From Chania fonticola_B (GTDB lineage: Bacteria > Pseudomonadota > Gammaproteobacteria > Enterobacterales > Enterobacteriaceae): a stretch of 64,000 nucleotides of DNA. The notes below the pieces were generated by a model, which was given only the letters and a program-made list of their open reading frames with translations, did not search any database and was not told the DNA's origin. The translations under genes were made by a program, and so were the position numbers. This document shows, piece by piece, positions 8,583 through 17,708 of this stretch; positions within the stretch are counted from its first letter, which is position 1, and each line of letters begins with the position of its first letter. Location of the stretch: NCBI RefSeq assembly GCF_048537545.1, contig NZ_CP183218.1; one strand, 5' to 3'.

Positions 8583-8619
8583 AACTCAATGCCATTCCTC
8601 TGAAAACAGGACGATAACC

Positions 8620-10083
8620 GTGATAACCGATGAGAACAGCCGTTGGAGCGATCTCTTTTCCGGCAAAAATGCCGCCAGTGCCATCGCACTGTCGCTTGGC
8701 GTCGCTTTGCATGCGATCAATATTCTGGTGGCGACCACCATTTTACCTTCGGTGGTGCAGGACATCGGTGGGTTGGATCTCTATGCCTGGAACACCACCT
8801 TGTTTGTGGTGGCCTCGATATTAGGCTCGGCACTGTCGGCACTGTCGGCACGTTTGCTGAGTGGCTACGGGGCGCGTAGCGCTTATCTGGTGGCGTCGCT
8901 GTTCTTCATCGTGGGAGCGATGCTGTGTGCGCTGGCCCCTTCCATGCCGGTGATGTTGATTGGCCGCACGGTACAGGGGTTTGGCGGTGGCCTGATCTTT
9001 GCCCTGTCCTACGCGATGATTAACCTGGTGTTTGAACAGAAACTCTGGCCACGCGCCATGGCGTTGATCTCCGCAATGTGGGGGATCGCCACGTTGGTGG
9101 GGCCAGCCGTCGGCGGGATTTTTGCCGAATTGAACGCCTGGCGCTGGGCGTTCGGTATTCTGCTGCCGATCATGGTGCTGTACGCCGCTTTTACGTTCCG
9201 TATTCTGCCCAAGGGTAAACCGCAGCAGCGGCCAACGCCGTTACCGCTGATGCAGTTGTTGCTGCTGGCTGGCGCGGTATTGGTGGTGTCGGCTGGCAGC
9301 CTGGCAGAGAGCGGTTGGCTAAACGTGGGCGGGATTGTGCTGGCGTTGTTGTTGTTGATTGGGCTAATCCGGCGTGAGGGACATTCCCGAACTCGTCTGT
9401 TGCCACATCAGGCACTGCGTCGTGGTTCGGCGCTGGCTTCGCTGTACGTGACAGTGACTTTGTTGGTGATCGGCATGACCAGCGAGATCTTTGTGCCTTA
9501 CTTCTTGCAAACCCTGCATGGTCAGTCACCACTGATTTCCGGTTATATTGCCGCCACAATGGCAGCGGGTTGGACCCTGTCGGAAATTCTTAGCTCCGGT
9601 TGGCGCGGCGTGGGGATCCGTTTGGCGATAATCAGCGGGCCGATCCTGGTGCTGCTTGGTTTGCTGGGGTTGGCAGTGCTGATGCCAATTCCTTCTAACG
9701 GCGACTGGCAGGCACTGGGGCCGATCGTGCTGGCTTTGACGTTGGTCGGTTTCGGGATCGGTTTTGGTTGGCCGCACCTGCTGACGCGCATTTTGCAGGT
9801 GGCCCCTCAGGCCGATAAGGATATTGCCGGGGCTTCCATTACCACGGTGCAACTCTTCGCCACGGCGTTTGGCGCGGCATTGGCGGGGATGGTCACCAAT
9901 CTGGCCGGATTTACCGCGCCGGGCGGGATCGAGGGCGCGTCCTCCGCTGCTCATTGGCTGTTCCTGCTGTTTGCCTTGGCCCCGCTGTTGGCGATCTACA
10001 GCGCCTGGCGCAGTGCGGCCATTAGCCAGCCTGCCGAGGATCCGAGCAATTTTGTACAAACGCCTGGTTCAGGTGAGTGCTAG
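8620..10083 (+). CDS. MFS transporter, probable efflux pump
   Basis: I start this at GTG 8620, with CAGGA about eight bases upstream, giving 487 residues. The open frame runs further 5' but that part overlaps the divergent regulator and does not look like protein. The N-terminal half has the MFS motif-A area changed to LSARLLSGYGARSAY and a motif-B-like GRTVQGFGGGLIFALSY. Motif C appears as GIATLVGPAVGGIFAELNAWRWAF. These features and at least 12 spans point to drug/H+ antiport of the DHA2 kind. The divergent cysteine-cluster regulator probably controls it. Substrate unknown. Confidence 0.82.
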   Translation: MITDENSRWSDLFSGKNAASAIALSLGVALHAINILVATTILPSVVQDIGGLDLYAWNTTLFVVASILGSALSALSARLLSGYGARSAYLVASLFFIVGAMLCALAPSMPVMLIGRTVQGFGGGLIFALSYAMINLVFEQKLWPRAMALISAMWGIATLVGPAVGGIFAELNAWRWAFGILLPIMVLYAAFTFRILPKGKPQQRPTPLPLMQLLLLAGAVLVVSAGSLAESGWLNVGGIVLALLLLIGLIRREGHSRTRLLPHQALRRGSALASLYVTVTLLVIGMTSEIFVPYFLQTLHGQSPLISGYIAATMAAGWTLSEILSSGWRGVGIRLAIISGPILVLLGLLGLAVLMPIPSNGDWQALGPIVLALTLVGFGIGFGWPHLLTRILQVAPQADKDIAGASITTVQLFATAFGAALAGMVTNLAGFTAPGGIEGASSAAHWLFLLFALAPLLAIYSAWRSAAISQPAEDPSNFVQTPGSGEC

Positions 10084-10113
10084 AATGCTTTTCATTCAGC
10101 GGGGAAGGTAAGC

Positions 10114-10959
10114 ATGGCGAAGAGCATGAGCCGGAAAGGGCGTCAGGAACAGGCTAATTTCATGCACGTCGACGATCTCGGCGGGCTGGAAGTGTTGCAG
10201 GCCACCTATCGCCGCCAGACCTTCTCCCGCCACAGTCACGAGGGTTTCTGCGTAGGCGTGATTGACGAGGGAGCCCAGCGTTTTTACCGTACTGGCGGCG
10301 AGCATGTCGCGCCGTTGGGCAGTGTGATCCTGGTCAACGCCGATGATATCCATACCGGCAGCTCTGCCAGCGAAGACGGCTGGTCCTATCAGGCCATGTA
10401 TCCCAAACCGGAACTGCTGGCGTTCTTATCCCGCGATTTGAAAACCGTCGCCGGGGCTACGCCCTATTTCCCTAATCCCGTGGTGCAGGACGCCGGGCTA
10501 GCCGGGCAGTTGCGATTAGCCTTCGGTATGATGCGCAGTAATGAAAACCGTCTGGTGAAAGAGACATTGGTGTTTTCGGCGCTGACCTGGTTGATGCTGC
10601 GCCACGGTAAAAGCCGCATAGTGCCTGCCGTGCAAAGTAAGGCACAAAGCCAGATAGCGCGGATCAAAGCCTTTCTGGATGATTTCCCCGAGGCCAATAT
10701 CTCCCTGCTGGAATTGGCAGAGAAAGCCGGGCTGAGCCCTTATTATTTGTTGCGCCAGTTTCAACAGGTGACCGGTTTACCGCCCCATGCCTACCAGATC
10801 CAGGCGCGTTTGCGTAAAGGGCGCCAGCTGTTGAAAGCGGGCAATGGCGTGCTGGAAACGGCACTGGCCTGCGGTTTTCACGATCAGAGCCATTTCCACC
10901 GTCATTTCCGCAAGTCCATCGGCGTGACGCCCGGTGACTATGTCAAATCGTTAAGATAA
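10114..10959 (+). CDS. AraC-family transcriptional regulator
   Basis: The 281-residue protein has an N-terminal cupin sensor (about residues 20-110, with SRHSHEGFCVGVIDEG and VNADDIHTGSS) and a C-terminal AraC DNA-binding domain. Its two helix-turn-helices read SLLELAEKAGLSPYYLLRQF and VLETALACGFHDQSHFHRHF, ending in the diagnostic FRKSIGVTPGDY. The architecture is that of regulators paired with AzlC/AzlD or LysE-type amino-acid exporters. It lies 70 bp upstream of azlC on the same strand and probably activates the exporter in response to an amino acid. Confidence 0.9.
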   Translation: MAKSMSRKGRQEQANFMHVDDLGGLEVLQATYRRQTFSRHSHEGFCVGVIDEGAQRFYRTGGEHVAPLGSVILVNADDIHTGSSASEDGWSYQAMYPKPELLAFLSRDLKTVAGATPYFPNPVVQDAGLAGQLRLAFGMMRSNENRLVKETLVFSALTWLMLRHGKSRIVPAVQSKAQSQIARIKAFLDDFPEANISLLELAEKAGLSPYYLLRQFQQVTGLPPHAYQIQARLRKGRQLLKAGNGVLETALACGFHDQSHFHRHFRKSIGVTPGDYVKSLR

Positions 10960-11029
10960 ATACGCAAGCGTATACAATACTCGCTCTCTTTCCTGCGCTA
11001 TGCTACTTCTTCGTTCGAAGGAGAAAAGA

Positions 11030-11737
11030 ATGACTTACCAATCAACACTCACGGAGCCGCCAACGTTGCGCCTGCGTCCGGCCTTGCAAGGGGCCGTGTC
11101 GATTCTGCCGCTGTGCCTGGCAGTATTGCCCTGGGGGATACTTGCGGGGTCAATGGCGATCCAGAGTGGCCTGACGGCGGCCGAGGGGCTGGGGATGTCG
11201 GCGATTGTGTTTGCCGGAGCCTCGCAACTGGTGGCGATGGGGATGATCAAGACCGGTGCCGGTATGCTGGCGATCCTGATCTCCACCTTTTTTGTCACCG
11301 CCCAGCATTTCCTCTACGGTCTGCGCTTACGGGAATGTATTGCTCCGCTACCGCTGCGGTGGCGGGTAGCACTGGCGTTTTTGCTGACCGATGAGCTATT
11401 TGCTCTGACGGGGGATCATGGTCCAGCGCGCTTTAACCGTTGGTATGCACTGGGGGCAGGGCTGGCGTTTTATTTGAGCTGGTTCTTGGCCACCTTGCTC
11501 GGCGTAGTGGCGGCCAGCAGCATTGATCTCGATAGCTACGGTCTTGATTTCTCAATCGCGGCGACCTTTATCGCCATTATTGTGCCGTTGGTACGCAACC
11601 TGCCGGTGCTGGCCTGCGTCTTGACATCCTTGGTGCTGTCGATTGGCTTGCACCATTATCAGGTACCTGGCGCTTTGATTATTACCACCGTGGTGGCGAT
11701 GTTGGTTGGGCTGCTGTGCAGCAGGGGGAAAGAATGA
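11030..11737 (+). CDS. azlC: AzlC/YgaZ-family branched-chain amino-acid exporter, large subunit
   Basis: This 235-residue membrane protein matches AzlC: LPWGILAGSMAIQSGLTAAEGLGMSAIVFAGASQL near the N-terminus is the family hallmark, and FVTAQHFLYGLRLRE follows. With AzlD it exports branched-chain amino acids or analogues, as YgaZH does for valine in E. coli. ATG 11030 follows AAGGAGAAAAGA, a strong ribosome site. An earlier in-frame ATG at 11000 lacks one. The stop overlaps the azlD start (ATGA). Confidence 0.88.
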   Translation: MTYQSTLTEPPTLRLRPALQGAVSILPLCLAVLPWGILAGSMAIQSGLTAAEGLGMSAIVFAGASQLVAMGMIKTGAGMLAILISTFFVTAQHFLYGLRLRECIAPLPLRWRVALAFLLTDELFALTGDHGPARFNRWYALGAGLAFYLSWFLATLLGVVAASSIDLDSYGLDFSIAATFIAIIVPLVRNLPVLACVLTSLVLSIGLHHYQVPGALIITTVVAMLVGLLCSRGKE

Positions 11738-12045
11738 TCTGGCTGACCATTGTGTTAATGGGCGTGATCGTCTTCTTCAACCGCTACTGTTTTCTGGCAC
11801 CTGGCCTACCGGTGCGCTTATCGCAACGGATGAGAACTTTGTTGAGCTTCTCGGTACCCGCGGTACTGACTGCCATCTGCGGACCAATCATCGCCTTCAA
11901 CGGGGATGAGTGGCGCGCACTGCCCGAAAACCCTTATCTATGGGGAGCCGTATTCGCTATTGTTCTGGCCGTTTTCCTGCGCAATACGCTGGCGGTCGTG
12001 GTGCTGAGTATGCTGATGTTTATTCTGCTACGTACACTGTTATAA
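11734..12045 (+). CDS. azlD: AzlD/YgaH-family branched-chain amino-acid exporter, small subunit
   Basis: The 103-residue product has four hydrophobic spans, with NRYCFLAPGLPVRLSQRMRTLLSFSVPAVLTA as the AzlD signature region. It partners AzlC; neither half works alone in characterised systems. ATG 11734 overlaps the azlC stop by four bases. A perfect hairpin lies 17 bases after the stop. Confidence 0.88.
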   Translation: MIWLTIVLMGVIVFFNRYCFLAPGLPVRLSQRMRTLLSFSVPAVLTAICGPIIAFNGDEWRALPENPYLWGAVFAIVLAVFLRNTLAVVVLSMLMFILLRTLL

Positions 12046-12061
12046 CCCGTGCCTCAGAATA

Positions 12062-12086
12062 TTCCCCCTGAATAATTCAGGGGGAA
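12062..12086. terminator. Bidirectional hairpin between azlD and the GNAT gene
   Basis: TTCCCCCTGAA (12062-12072) and TTCAGGGGGAA (12076-12086) form a perfect 11-bp stem with a 3-base loop. The two flanking genes converge on it. No long T-run follows on either strand, so termination strength is uncertain. Confidence 0.6.
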
Positions 12087-12090
12087 AGCA

Positions 12091-12927
12091 TCAGATCGCC
12101 ATTGTCATTTCAAACTGACGCAAAGGATCTTCACGCCAGCCAAGGTGCTGGAAGAAGGGGGCGATATCGTCCGGAACAAATACGTTGGCCGACAGCGCCA
12201 GCGGGGCAAACTGTGCTTGTAGTGCTTGCAACAGAAGGCGTGCCTGGCCTTGGCCGCGAAGCGCTGGCGGCACATAAATCATGCGCAGATGGCACTGCTG
12301 TGCGCCCGGTATCACCAAAGCAAAAGCCTGCTTTTCCAGAGTGAAGGCGCGCGGGGAGCCGGGCAGTTTATACAGCGACTCTGGGGCAATTAACCACGGC
12401 AAGCCATGTTGGCCGTCGGCGGTCATCTGCTGGGCAAGTGCCAACGGGTCGATCGGTTGCAAGGTTGCCGAGGGTTCCGGGGTTGCCAAGGGGGCGTGAA
12501 ATCCCCATAGCGTGCGGGTGATGGCTAAGCCCACCTGTTGATACAGTGCCAGAGCCGCTTGATTACCGGCGATCACCTCCAGCGAAAGCCGGCGATCGCC
12601 TCGCGTATGGGCATCCGCAATAATGCGTTGCATCAACGTCCTGCCTAACCCTCTGCCACGCATTTCCGGGCGGATAGATAAGGCCGCCACACGGCTATGT
12701 TGGCCCCGGCGCGCGATCAGGGCCAGCGCCACCGGGTGCTGCTGGTGGGTGACGACAATGCTGTGGTTCAGGCTGAGGTCTTCGGCGGCAAAGCGGCTGC
12801 TAAAGGTTTCGCCGTCGATCACAAAGGGAACAATGTAGTTCTCGAAACAGTGGCTGAGTATTTGCGCCAGCTGCATGCTGCTGTAGTGCAAGGCGGAGTG
12901 AAACTCGAACTGGCTATCGATAGGCAT
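12091..12927 (-). CDS. GNAT N-acetyltransferase with two acetyltransferase-like halves
   Basis: The protein (278 residues from ATG 12927, with GGAA five bases before it) has a full N-terminal GNAT domain. The acetyl-CoA loop reads VAALSIRPEMRGRGLGRTLMQRI and is followed by LSLEVIAGNQAALALYQQVGL. A second, shorter GNAT-like half contains MIYVPPALRGQGQARLLLQAL and a C-terminal FFQHLGWRED. Two-domain GNATs of this kind often acetylate small molecules or protein N-termini; the acceptor is unknown. A longer start at 12987 is possible but less likely. It converges with azlD. Confidence 0.8.
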   Translation of the reverse strand: MPIDSQFEFHSALHYSSMQLAQILSHCFENYIVPFVIDGETFSSRFAAEDLSLNHSIVVTHQQHPVALALIARRGQHSRVAALSIRPEMRGRGLGRTLMQRIIADAHTRGDRRLSLEVIAGNQAALALYQQVGLAITRTLWGFHAPLATPEPSATLQPIDPLALAQQMTADGQHGLPWLIAPESLYKLPGSPRAFTLEKQAFALVIPGAQQCHLRMIYVPPALRGQGQARLLLQALQAQFAPLALSANVFVPDDIAPFFQHLGWREDPLRQFEMTMAI

Positions 12928-13030
12928 GGCGGTTCCAAAGGCAGCGATGAGACCTCTATATCTAGCTGCGATTGGCCAATCAGGCAAGTATTAAGCTGTT
13001 TGTGTCGGATTTTTGAGCAATCATCGTGAT

Positions 13031-13056
13031 GAAAAAGCCGGGCGAATTCGCCCGGC
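13031..13056 (-). terminator. Rho-independent terminator of the porin gene
   Basis: GCCGGGCGAATTCGCCCGGC at 13037-13056 is a perfect palindrome. On the minus strand it is followed by TTTTTC. It lies 63 bases beyond the porin stop, a textbook intrinsic terminator for that gene. Confidence 0.85.
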
Positions 13057-13119
13057 GAAGTCACTTCAGAAATAGCCGTAGCTATAAATTGCAGTAGTGG
13101 TTATGTGTCACAGCGTAAA

Positions 13120-14214
13120 TCAGAACTGATAGGTCAAAGCCACGGCAATCACGTCGTCGTTTTTTAGACCTAGCTTGTTGTTGTCATCGAGTTGGTTGAT
13201 TTTATAATCCACATAGGTGGACATGTTTTTATTGAAGTAATAGTAAGCACCCACATCAATATATTTCACCAGGTCGGTGTCACCGATATTTTCAATATCT
13301 TTAGCCTTGGATTGGACATAAGCCAGTGACGGGCGCAGGCCAAAGTCGAACTGATATTGCGCAACCACTTCCACGTTCTGGGTTTTATTGGCAAACCCGC
13401 TTACTGAGGTAGGTGTATTATTAATGGTCGCGGTGCCGGAAATTGGCGTCAGGTTATGGGTTTCCGCATAGGTGGCGGCCAGATACACGCTGTTGGCGTC
13501 GTATTTCAGGCCGGTTGCCCACACGTCGGCTTTATCCCCCTTGCCATAGCTGCTCTGTTTCTGACCGGTAGTCCGGTTAGAAGAGGCATAGGCGGCCGTA
13601 ACGCTGACGCCATCGATGATTTCGTAGCTGGAAGACAGACCGAAGCCGTCGCCGTTAGCTTTGCTGTTGGCGCGGGCATCGTTTTCGTTCTTGCCCTGAT
13701 ATTGCAACGCGAACTTCAGGCCATCGACCAGGCCGAAGAAATCGTTGTTACGGTAGGTGGCCACGCCGTTGGCGCGCCCGGTCATAAAGTTGTCGGTTTT
13801 GATATAGGTGTCATCGCCAAATTCCGGCAGCATATCCGTCCAGGCAGCAACGTCGTAAATAACGCCGTAGTTACGGCCATAGTCAAATGAACCAAAGTTT
13901 TTCACTTTCAAGCCAGCAAAACCAAGACGGGTTTTCGTGTCTTTAGTGCCATCCGATTCGCTATGGTTGGCGGCGATCTGATATTCCCACTGGCCATAGC
14001 CGGTCAGCATATCGTTAATCTGGGTTGCCCCTTTAAAGCCGATACGTACGTAGGTTTTATCACCATCATTGCTGGTATCGTCAGAGAAATAGTGCAGTGC
14101 TTTTACCCGGCCATAAAAATCAAGCTTGTTACCGTCTTTATTGTAGATCTCTGCTGCCTGTGCGGTCTGAGCAATAAAAAGTGCCGCAATAACGGCAAGA
14201 AGATTAGGTTTCAT
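13120..14214 (-). CDS. Trimeric general porin, OmpC/OmpF/PhoE family
   Basis: The 364-residue precursor starts at ATG 14214 with a signal peptide of about 20 residues ending AQA, then AEIYNKDGNKLDFYGRVKAL, the first strand of enterobacterial porins. The constriction-loop motif appears as LPEFGDDTYIKTDNFMTGR and the chain ends in YQF, the terminal-aromatic signal for outer-membrane insertion. It forms a 16-stranded diffusion channel. The E. coli paralogue cannot be assigned from the window: the neighbours are not those of ompF, ompC or phoE. An in-frame ATG at 14253 would add 13 residues before the signal peptide and is unlikely. Confidence 0.9.
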   Translation of the reverse strand: MKPNLLAVIAALFIAQTAQAAEIYNKDGNKLDFYGRVKALHYFSDDTSNDGDKTYVRIGFKGATQINDMLTGYGQWEYQIAANHSESDGTKDTKTRLGFAGLKVKNFGSFDYGRNYGVIYDVAAWTDMLPEFGDDTYIKTDNFMTGRANGVATYRNNDFFGLVDGLKFALQYQGKNENDARANSKANGDGFGLSSSYEIIDGVSVTAAYASSNRTTGQKQSSYGKGDKADVWATGLKYDANSVYLAATYAETHNLTPISGTATINNTPTSVSGFANKTQNVEVVAQYQFDFGLRPSLAYVQSKAKDIENIGDTDLVKYIDVGAYYYFNKNMSTYVDYKINQLDDNNKLGLKNDDVIAVALTYQF

Positions 14215-14577
14215 GGTGTTCCCTGCTTTGTACGATTGAAAGACGCTTATCATCAGCTGTATCGCTGTTTTACTTTACTGCCGGAGTTAGCGCAGCGAAG
14301 ATTTTTTACCGCAGTTGTGTGATGTATTTATGACAGGTTAGGTAAATGGATATCGAAGGGTGAAAAATAATCCAGGAGAGGCGTTTTTTGTTTCAGAGGA
14401 GGGGGGCCTATTGTGCAAACATGCGAGGTTATACGCAAAAAAATCACTGTTTCACTGTGAGAGAAGGGGGGCATTGCGGTGCGTTTCGCAATGTTGGTAA
14501 GCCAACCGTAACTCGGGCTGACGCCGCGGGCGGTCTGTGGGACAATAGCGGCATCATTTCGTTTAGATAAGAGTTGA
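14215..14577. other. Divergent intergenic region, porin / dinG
   Basis: This 363-bp gap should hold both promoters. I looked for a LexA box (CTGT-N8-ACAG) before dinG and found no convincing match. A short open frame within it (14388-14570) has no ribosome site and no recognisable product. Confidence 0.5.
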
Positions 14578-16779
14578 ATGGCGCTTTCCCCCGCAGTTAA
14601 AGATCAGATCGGCCAGTGGTACAAAGCCCTGCAGCAGCAAATACCGGATTTTATTTCCCGTGCCCCTCAGCGACAGATGATCGCTGAAGTAGCGAAGACT
14701 CTGGCCGGCGATTACCCTCGCCATCTGGCGATCGAAGCGCCAACCGGCGTGGGTAAAACGCTCTCGTACCTGATACCGGGTATTGCCGTTGGCCGTGCCG
14801 AAAGCAAACCGTTGGTGGTCAGTACCGCCAACGTGGCGCTGCAGGATCAGATCTACAGCAAAGATTTACCGCTGTTGAAAAAGATCATTCCCGATCTGAA
14901 ATTCACCGGCGCGTTTGGCCGTGGGCGCTATGTTTGCCCGCGTAATCTCGCGGCGATGAGCACCGACGTGGTCAAACAGGGCGATCTGATGCTGTACCTG
15001 GACGAAGACGAGCTGGCGCCGTCCAGTGGTGAAGAGCAGGCGCTGTGCCAAAAGCTGGCGAAAGCCCTGGCGCGCCATGAATGGGATGGCCTGCGCGATC
15101 ACTACCAGCTATCGATCGATGACCCCCTATGGGGCAAGCTGAGTACCGACAAGGCCAACTGCCTGGGGCGCAACTGCCACTATATTCGTGAATGCCCGTT
15201 CTACATCGCCCGCAAAGAAATTGAAACCGCCGACGTGGTGGTAGCCAACCACGCGCTGGTGATGGCGGCGCTGGAAACCGAGTCGGTATTGCCGAACCCG
15301 AAAGAGTTGCTGCTGGTGCTGGACGAAGGCCATCATCTGCCGGAGGTGGCACGGGATGCGCTGGAGATTGACGGTGAGATCACCGCGCTGTCAACCAACC
15401 TCCAGCTCGATATGATCGTGCGCCAGGTGGAACAGTGCATGATGCAGTACCGGCCAAAGAACCCGCCGGGGTTGGCCAATAGCGAACGGCTAAAAAACCA
15501 CTGTGAAGAATTGCGCGAGCTGATCCAGATTTTTGAGCACCAGGCCAACGCCTATCTGCCGCCAGACAGCGGCAACGCCGAATATCGCTTCGAAATGGGT
15601 GAACTTCCTGCCGAAATGGTCGAGATCTGCGCGCGCCTGTTCAAACTGACGGACGGCCTGCGCGGCCTGGCCGAATTTATTCTTAACGACCTCACCGAGC
15701 AGACCGGCAAGCACGATATTGTGCGGTTGCATCGTTCCATCATCCAGATGAGCCGCACGCTGGGCTACCTGGAAGCGATGAGCAAGCTGTGGCGGCTGGC
15801 GGCGATGGATAAATCCTCCAACGCGCCGATCTCCAAATGGATTGCGCGTGAACTACGCGATAACGTTACCCATCTTTATCTGCATTGCGTGGGCATCCGC
15901 GTCAGCGATCAGTTGGAAAAACTGCTGTGGCGCAAGGTGCCACACGTGGTGGTCACCTCGGCAACGTTACGCTCATTGAATAGTTTTTCACGGCTGCAAG
16001 AGATGAGCGGGCTGAGCGAGAAGGCGGGCGATCGCTTCGAAACGCTGTCTTCGCCGTTTAATCACGTCGAACAGGGTAAAATCGTCATTCCCAAGATGCG
16101 TTTTGAACCGGCGATGGCCAACGAGGCCGAGCATCTGGAAGAGATGGCGCACTTTTTCCGTGGCGAGCAGGCCAGCGGCCAGCACAAGGGGATGCTGATC
16201 CTGTTCAGCAGCCACCGTGCGATGCAGACCTTCCTCAGCTATGTCACCGATCTGCGTCTGATGTTGCTGGTGCAGGGCGATCAGCCACGCTACCGGCTGG
16301 TGGAAGAACACCGTAAGCGGGTAGAGAAGGGCACTGCCAGCGTGTTGGTCGGGCTACAGTCATTTGCCGAAGGCTTGGATCTGAAAGGTGAACTGCTGAC
16401 CCAGGTGCATATCCACAAGATTGCCTTCCCGCCGATCGACAGCCCGGTGATCCTCACCGAGGGCGAATGGCTTAAATCCCTCAATCGTTATCCGTTTGAG
16501 GTGCAGAGCCTGCCAAGCGCGTCGTTTAACCTGATCCAGCAGGTGGGCCGCCTGATCCGAAGCAACGAGTGCCACGGTGAAATCGTGATTTATGACCGCC
16601 GTCTGTTGACCAAGAGCTATGGTTCACGCCTGTTGGCGGCGCTGCCGGTGTTCCCGATCGAACAGCGCGAGGTGCCGGAAGCGGACAAAGCCCACAAGGC
16701 GGCATTGAAATCTGCGGCAGAGGCCGCCAAGAAAGAGAAAAAGCGCAAAAATCCGTTTGCTCGCCGCCGTACCCGCTGA
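14578..16779 (+). CDS. dinG: ATP-dependent DNA helicase DinG
   Basis: This 733-residue XPD-like superfamily 2 helicase unwinds DNA 5' to 3' and resolves R-loops and G-quadruplexes during replication stress. Walker A EAPTGVGKT is at residues 53-61 and the DEAH-type box DEGHH at about 249-253. The four iron-sulfur cysteines are C120, C195, C200 and C206, matching E. coli. C-terminal motifs include FAEGLDLKGE and QQVGRLIRS. The tail is Lys/Arg-rich and slightly longer than in E. coli (716 residues). The stop codon directly abuts the stop codon of the convergent next gene, with no bases between. Confidence 0.96.
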   Translation: MALSPAVKDQIGQWYKALQQQIPDFISRAPQRQMIAEVAKTLAGDYPRHLAIEAPTGVGKTLSYLIPGIAVGRAESKPLVVSTANVALQDQIYSKDLPLLKKIIPDLKFTGAFGRGRYVCPRNLAAMSTDVVKQGDLMLYLDEDELAPSSGEEQALCQKLAKALARHEWDGLRDHYQLSIDDPLWGKLSTDKANCLGRNCHYIRECPFYIARKEIETADVVVANHALVMAALETESVLPNPKELLLVLDEGHHLPEVARDALEIDGEITALSTNLQLDMIVRQVEQCMMQYRPKNPPGLANSERLKNHCEELRELIQIFEHQANAYLPPDSGNAEYRFEMGELPAEMVEICARLFKLTDGLRGLAEFILNDLTEQTGKHDIVRLHRSIIQMSRTLGYLEAMSKLWRLAAMDKSSNAPISKWIARELRDNVTHLYLHCVGIRVSDQLEKLLWRKVPHVVVTSATLRSLNSFSRLQEMSGLSEKAGDRFETLSSPFNHVEQGKIVIPKMRFEPAMANEAEHLEEMAHFFRGEQASGQHKGMLILFSSHRAMQTFLSYVTDLRLMLLVQGDQPRYRLVEEHRKRVEKGTASVLVGLQSFAEGLDLKGELLTQVHIHKIAFPPIDSPVILTEGEWLKSLNRYPFEVQSLPSASFNLIQQVGRLIRSNECHGEIVIYDRRLLTKSYGSRLLAALPVFPIEQREVPEADKAHKAALKSAAEAAKKEKKRKNPFARRRTR

Positions 16780-17610
16780 TTACAGCATTGCCTCAAAGGC
16801 GGCACTGGCAGGACAATCAGGCTGTGCGCTGTACATGACCAACCGCAGGTGGTTGTCTTCATCGACAATAAACGAGGCGTGTTCAAACGTCACTTCACCT
16901 GCCCCTGCAACCAGGAAAGTACGTTGCCCCTGGCAGCGGCCATGAATATCGTGCTGCTGCCACAGTTGGCGAAATTGGGGGGATACTTCGCTCAGAGCCT
17001 GAATGCTTTGCAACATGGTGGCATCTTGCGGGGCGCGGGCGTAATCACGGCGAAAGCTGGCCAGGATTTGCGGCGCCTGCTCCTGCCATCCCATCAACCG
17101 TTGATTGAGTTCGGGATCGGCAAACAGCATCCACAGCATATTGCGCTGCTGTGGCTGACGCTCAGCGATGGCAAACAGGCGGTCTGCCGCCGGGTTCCAG
17201 GCGATAATATCCCAGCTCAGGTTCATCACATAGGCCGGGCGCAGGGTAAGATCGTCCAGCAAGCGGCGTACCAACGGCGTGACCTGGCACCACTGGTGGC
17301 CTGCTATTACCGGGGGCCGCTGATGCGCCAGTAAAAACAGATGATAGCGTTCGGTCGCATCCAGCTTCAGAACCCGCGCCAGATCCTCCAGAAATCCCAC
17401 CGAAGCATTGATTTCCCGCCCTTGTTCCAGCCAGGTGTACCAGGTCAGGCCCACGCCAGCCAAGGCGGCAACTTCTTCACGCCTTAGCCCAGGCGTACGC
17501 CGCCGCGTGCCGCTCGGAAGGCCAACGGCCTGGGGAGAGAGTTTTTCACGCTTCATACGCAGGAAATCTGCCAGCTCTTGACGGGTGCGGTTAAGGGTAC
17601 GTGGTGGCAT
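16780..17610 (-). CDS. XRE-type regulator with MmyB-like ligand domain
   Basis: The 276-residue protein has an N-terminal helix-turn-helix (RRTPGLRREEVAALAGVGLTWYTWLEQG, residues about 36-65) of the MmyB/PimY kind. A PAS-like ligand domain follows, recognised by MNLSWDIIAWNPAADRLFA and a late FEHASFIVDEDN...LRLVMYSA. Actinobacterial and proteobacterial members regulate adjacent exporters or dehydrogenases; a fatty acid-like ligand has been proposed for the domain. It is divergent from the MFS pump at 17709, its likely target, and ends exactly at the dinG stop. Confidence 0.87.
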   Translation of the reverse strand: MPPRTLNRTRQELADFLRMKREKLSPQAVGLPSGTRRRTPGLRREEVAALAGVGLTWYTWLEQGREINASVGFLEDLARVLKLDATERYHLFLLAHQRPPVIAGHQWCQVTPLVRRLLDDLTLRPAYVMNLSWDIIAWNPAADRLFAIAERQPQQRNMLWMLFADPELNQRLMGWQEQAPQILASFRRDYARAPQDATMLQSIQALSEVSPQFRQLWQQHDIHGRCQGQRTFLVAGAGEVTFEHASFIVDEDNHLRLVMYSAQPDCPASAAFEAML

Positions 17611-17619
17611 CGGCGGGTC

Positions 17620-17661
17620 CTGTTACTCTTGGTAATAGTATAATTGGCTATATAGTAACAG
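17620..17661. promoter_or_regulatory. Divergent promoter with 8-bp inverted repeat
   Basis: CTGTTACT (17620-17627) and AGTAACAG (17654-17661) are perfectly complementary and flank a TATAAT (17639-17644). The arrangement fits a repressor site covering the promoter shared by the XRE regulator and the MFS pump. Confidence 0.5.
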
Positions 17662-17708
17662 TTTAAAGCATGTTCCATACTGCCGCCATCATGTTATCAG
17701 GAGGCGTT

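Noticed and set aside
8392..8619. N-terminal extension of the MFS pump into the divergent regulator
   Set aside because: It overlaps the regulator's coding region and is not transporter-like; GTG 8620 has a ribosome site and starts a normal MFS protein.
13120..14214. Assigning the porin to ompF, ompC or phoE by name
   Set aside because: The family is certain, but neighbours and sequence do not single out one E. coli paralogue.
14388..14570. Small open frame between the porin and dinG
   Set aside because: It has no ribosome site and no recognisable product, and it falls in the expected promoter region.
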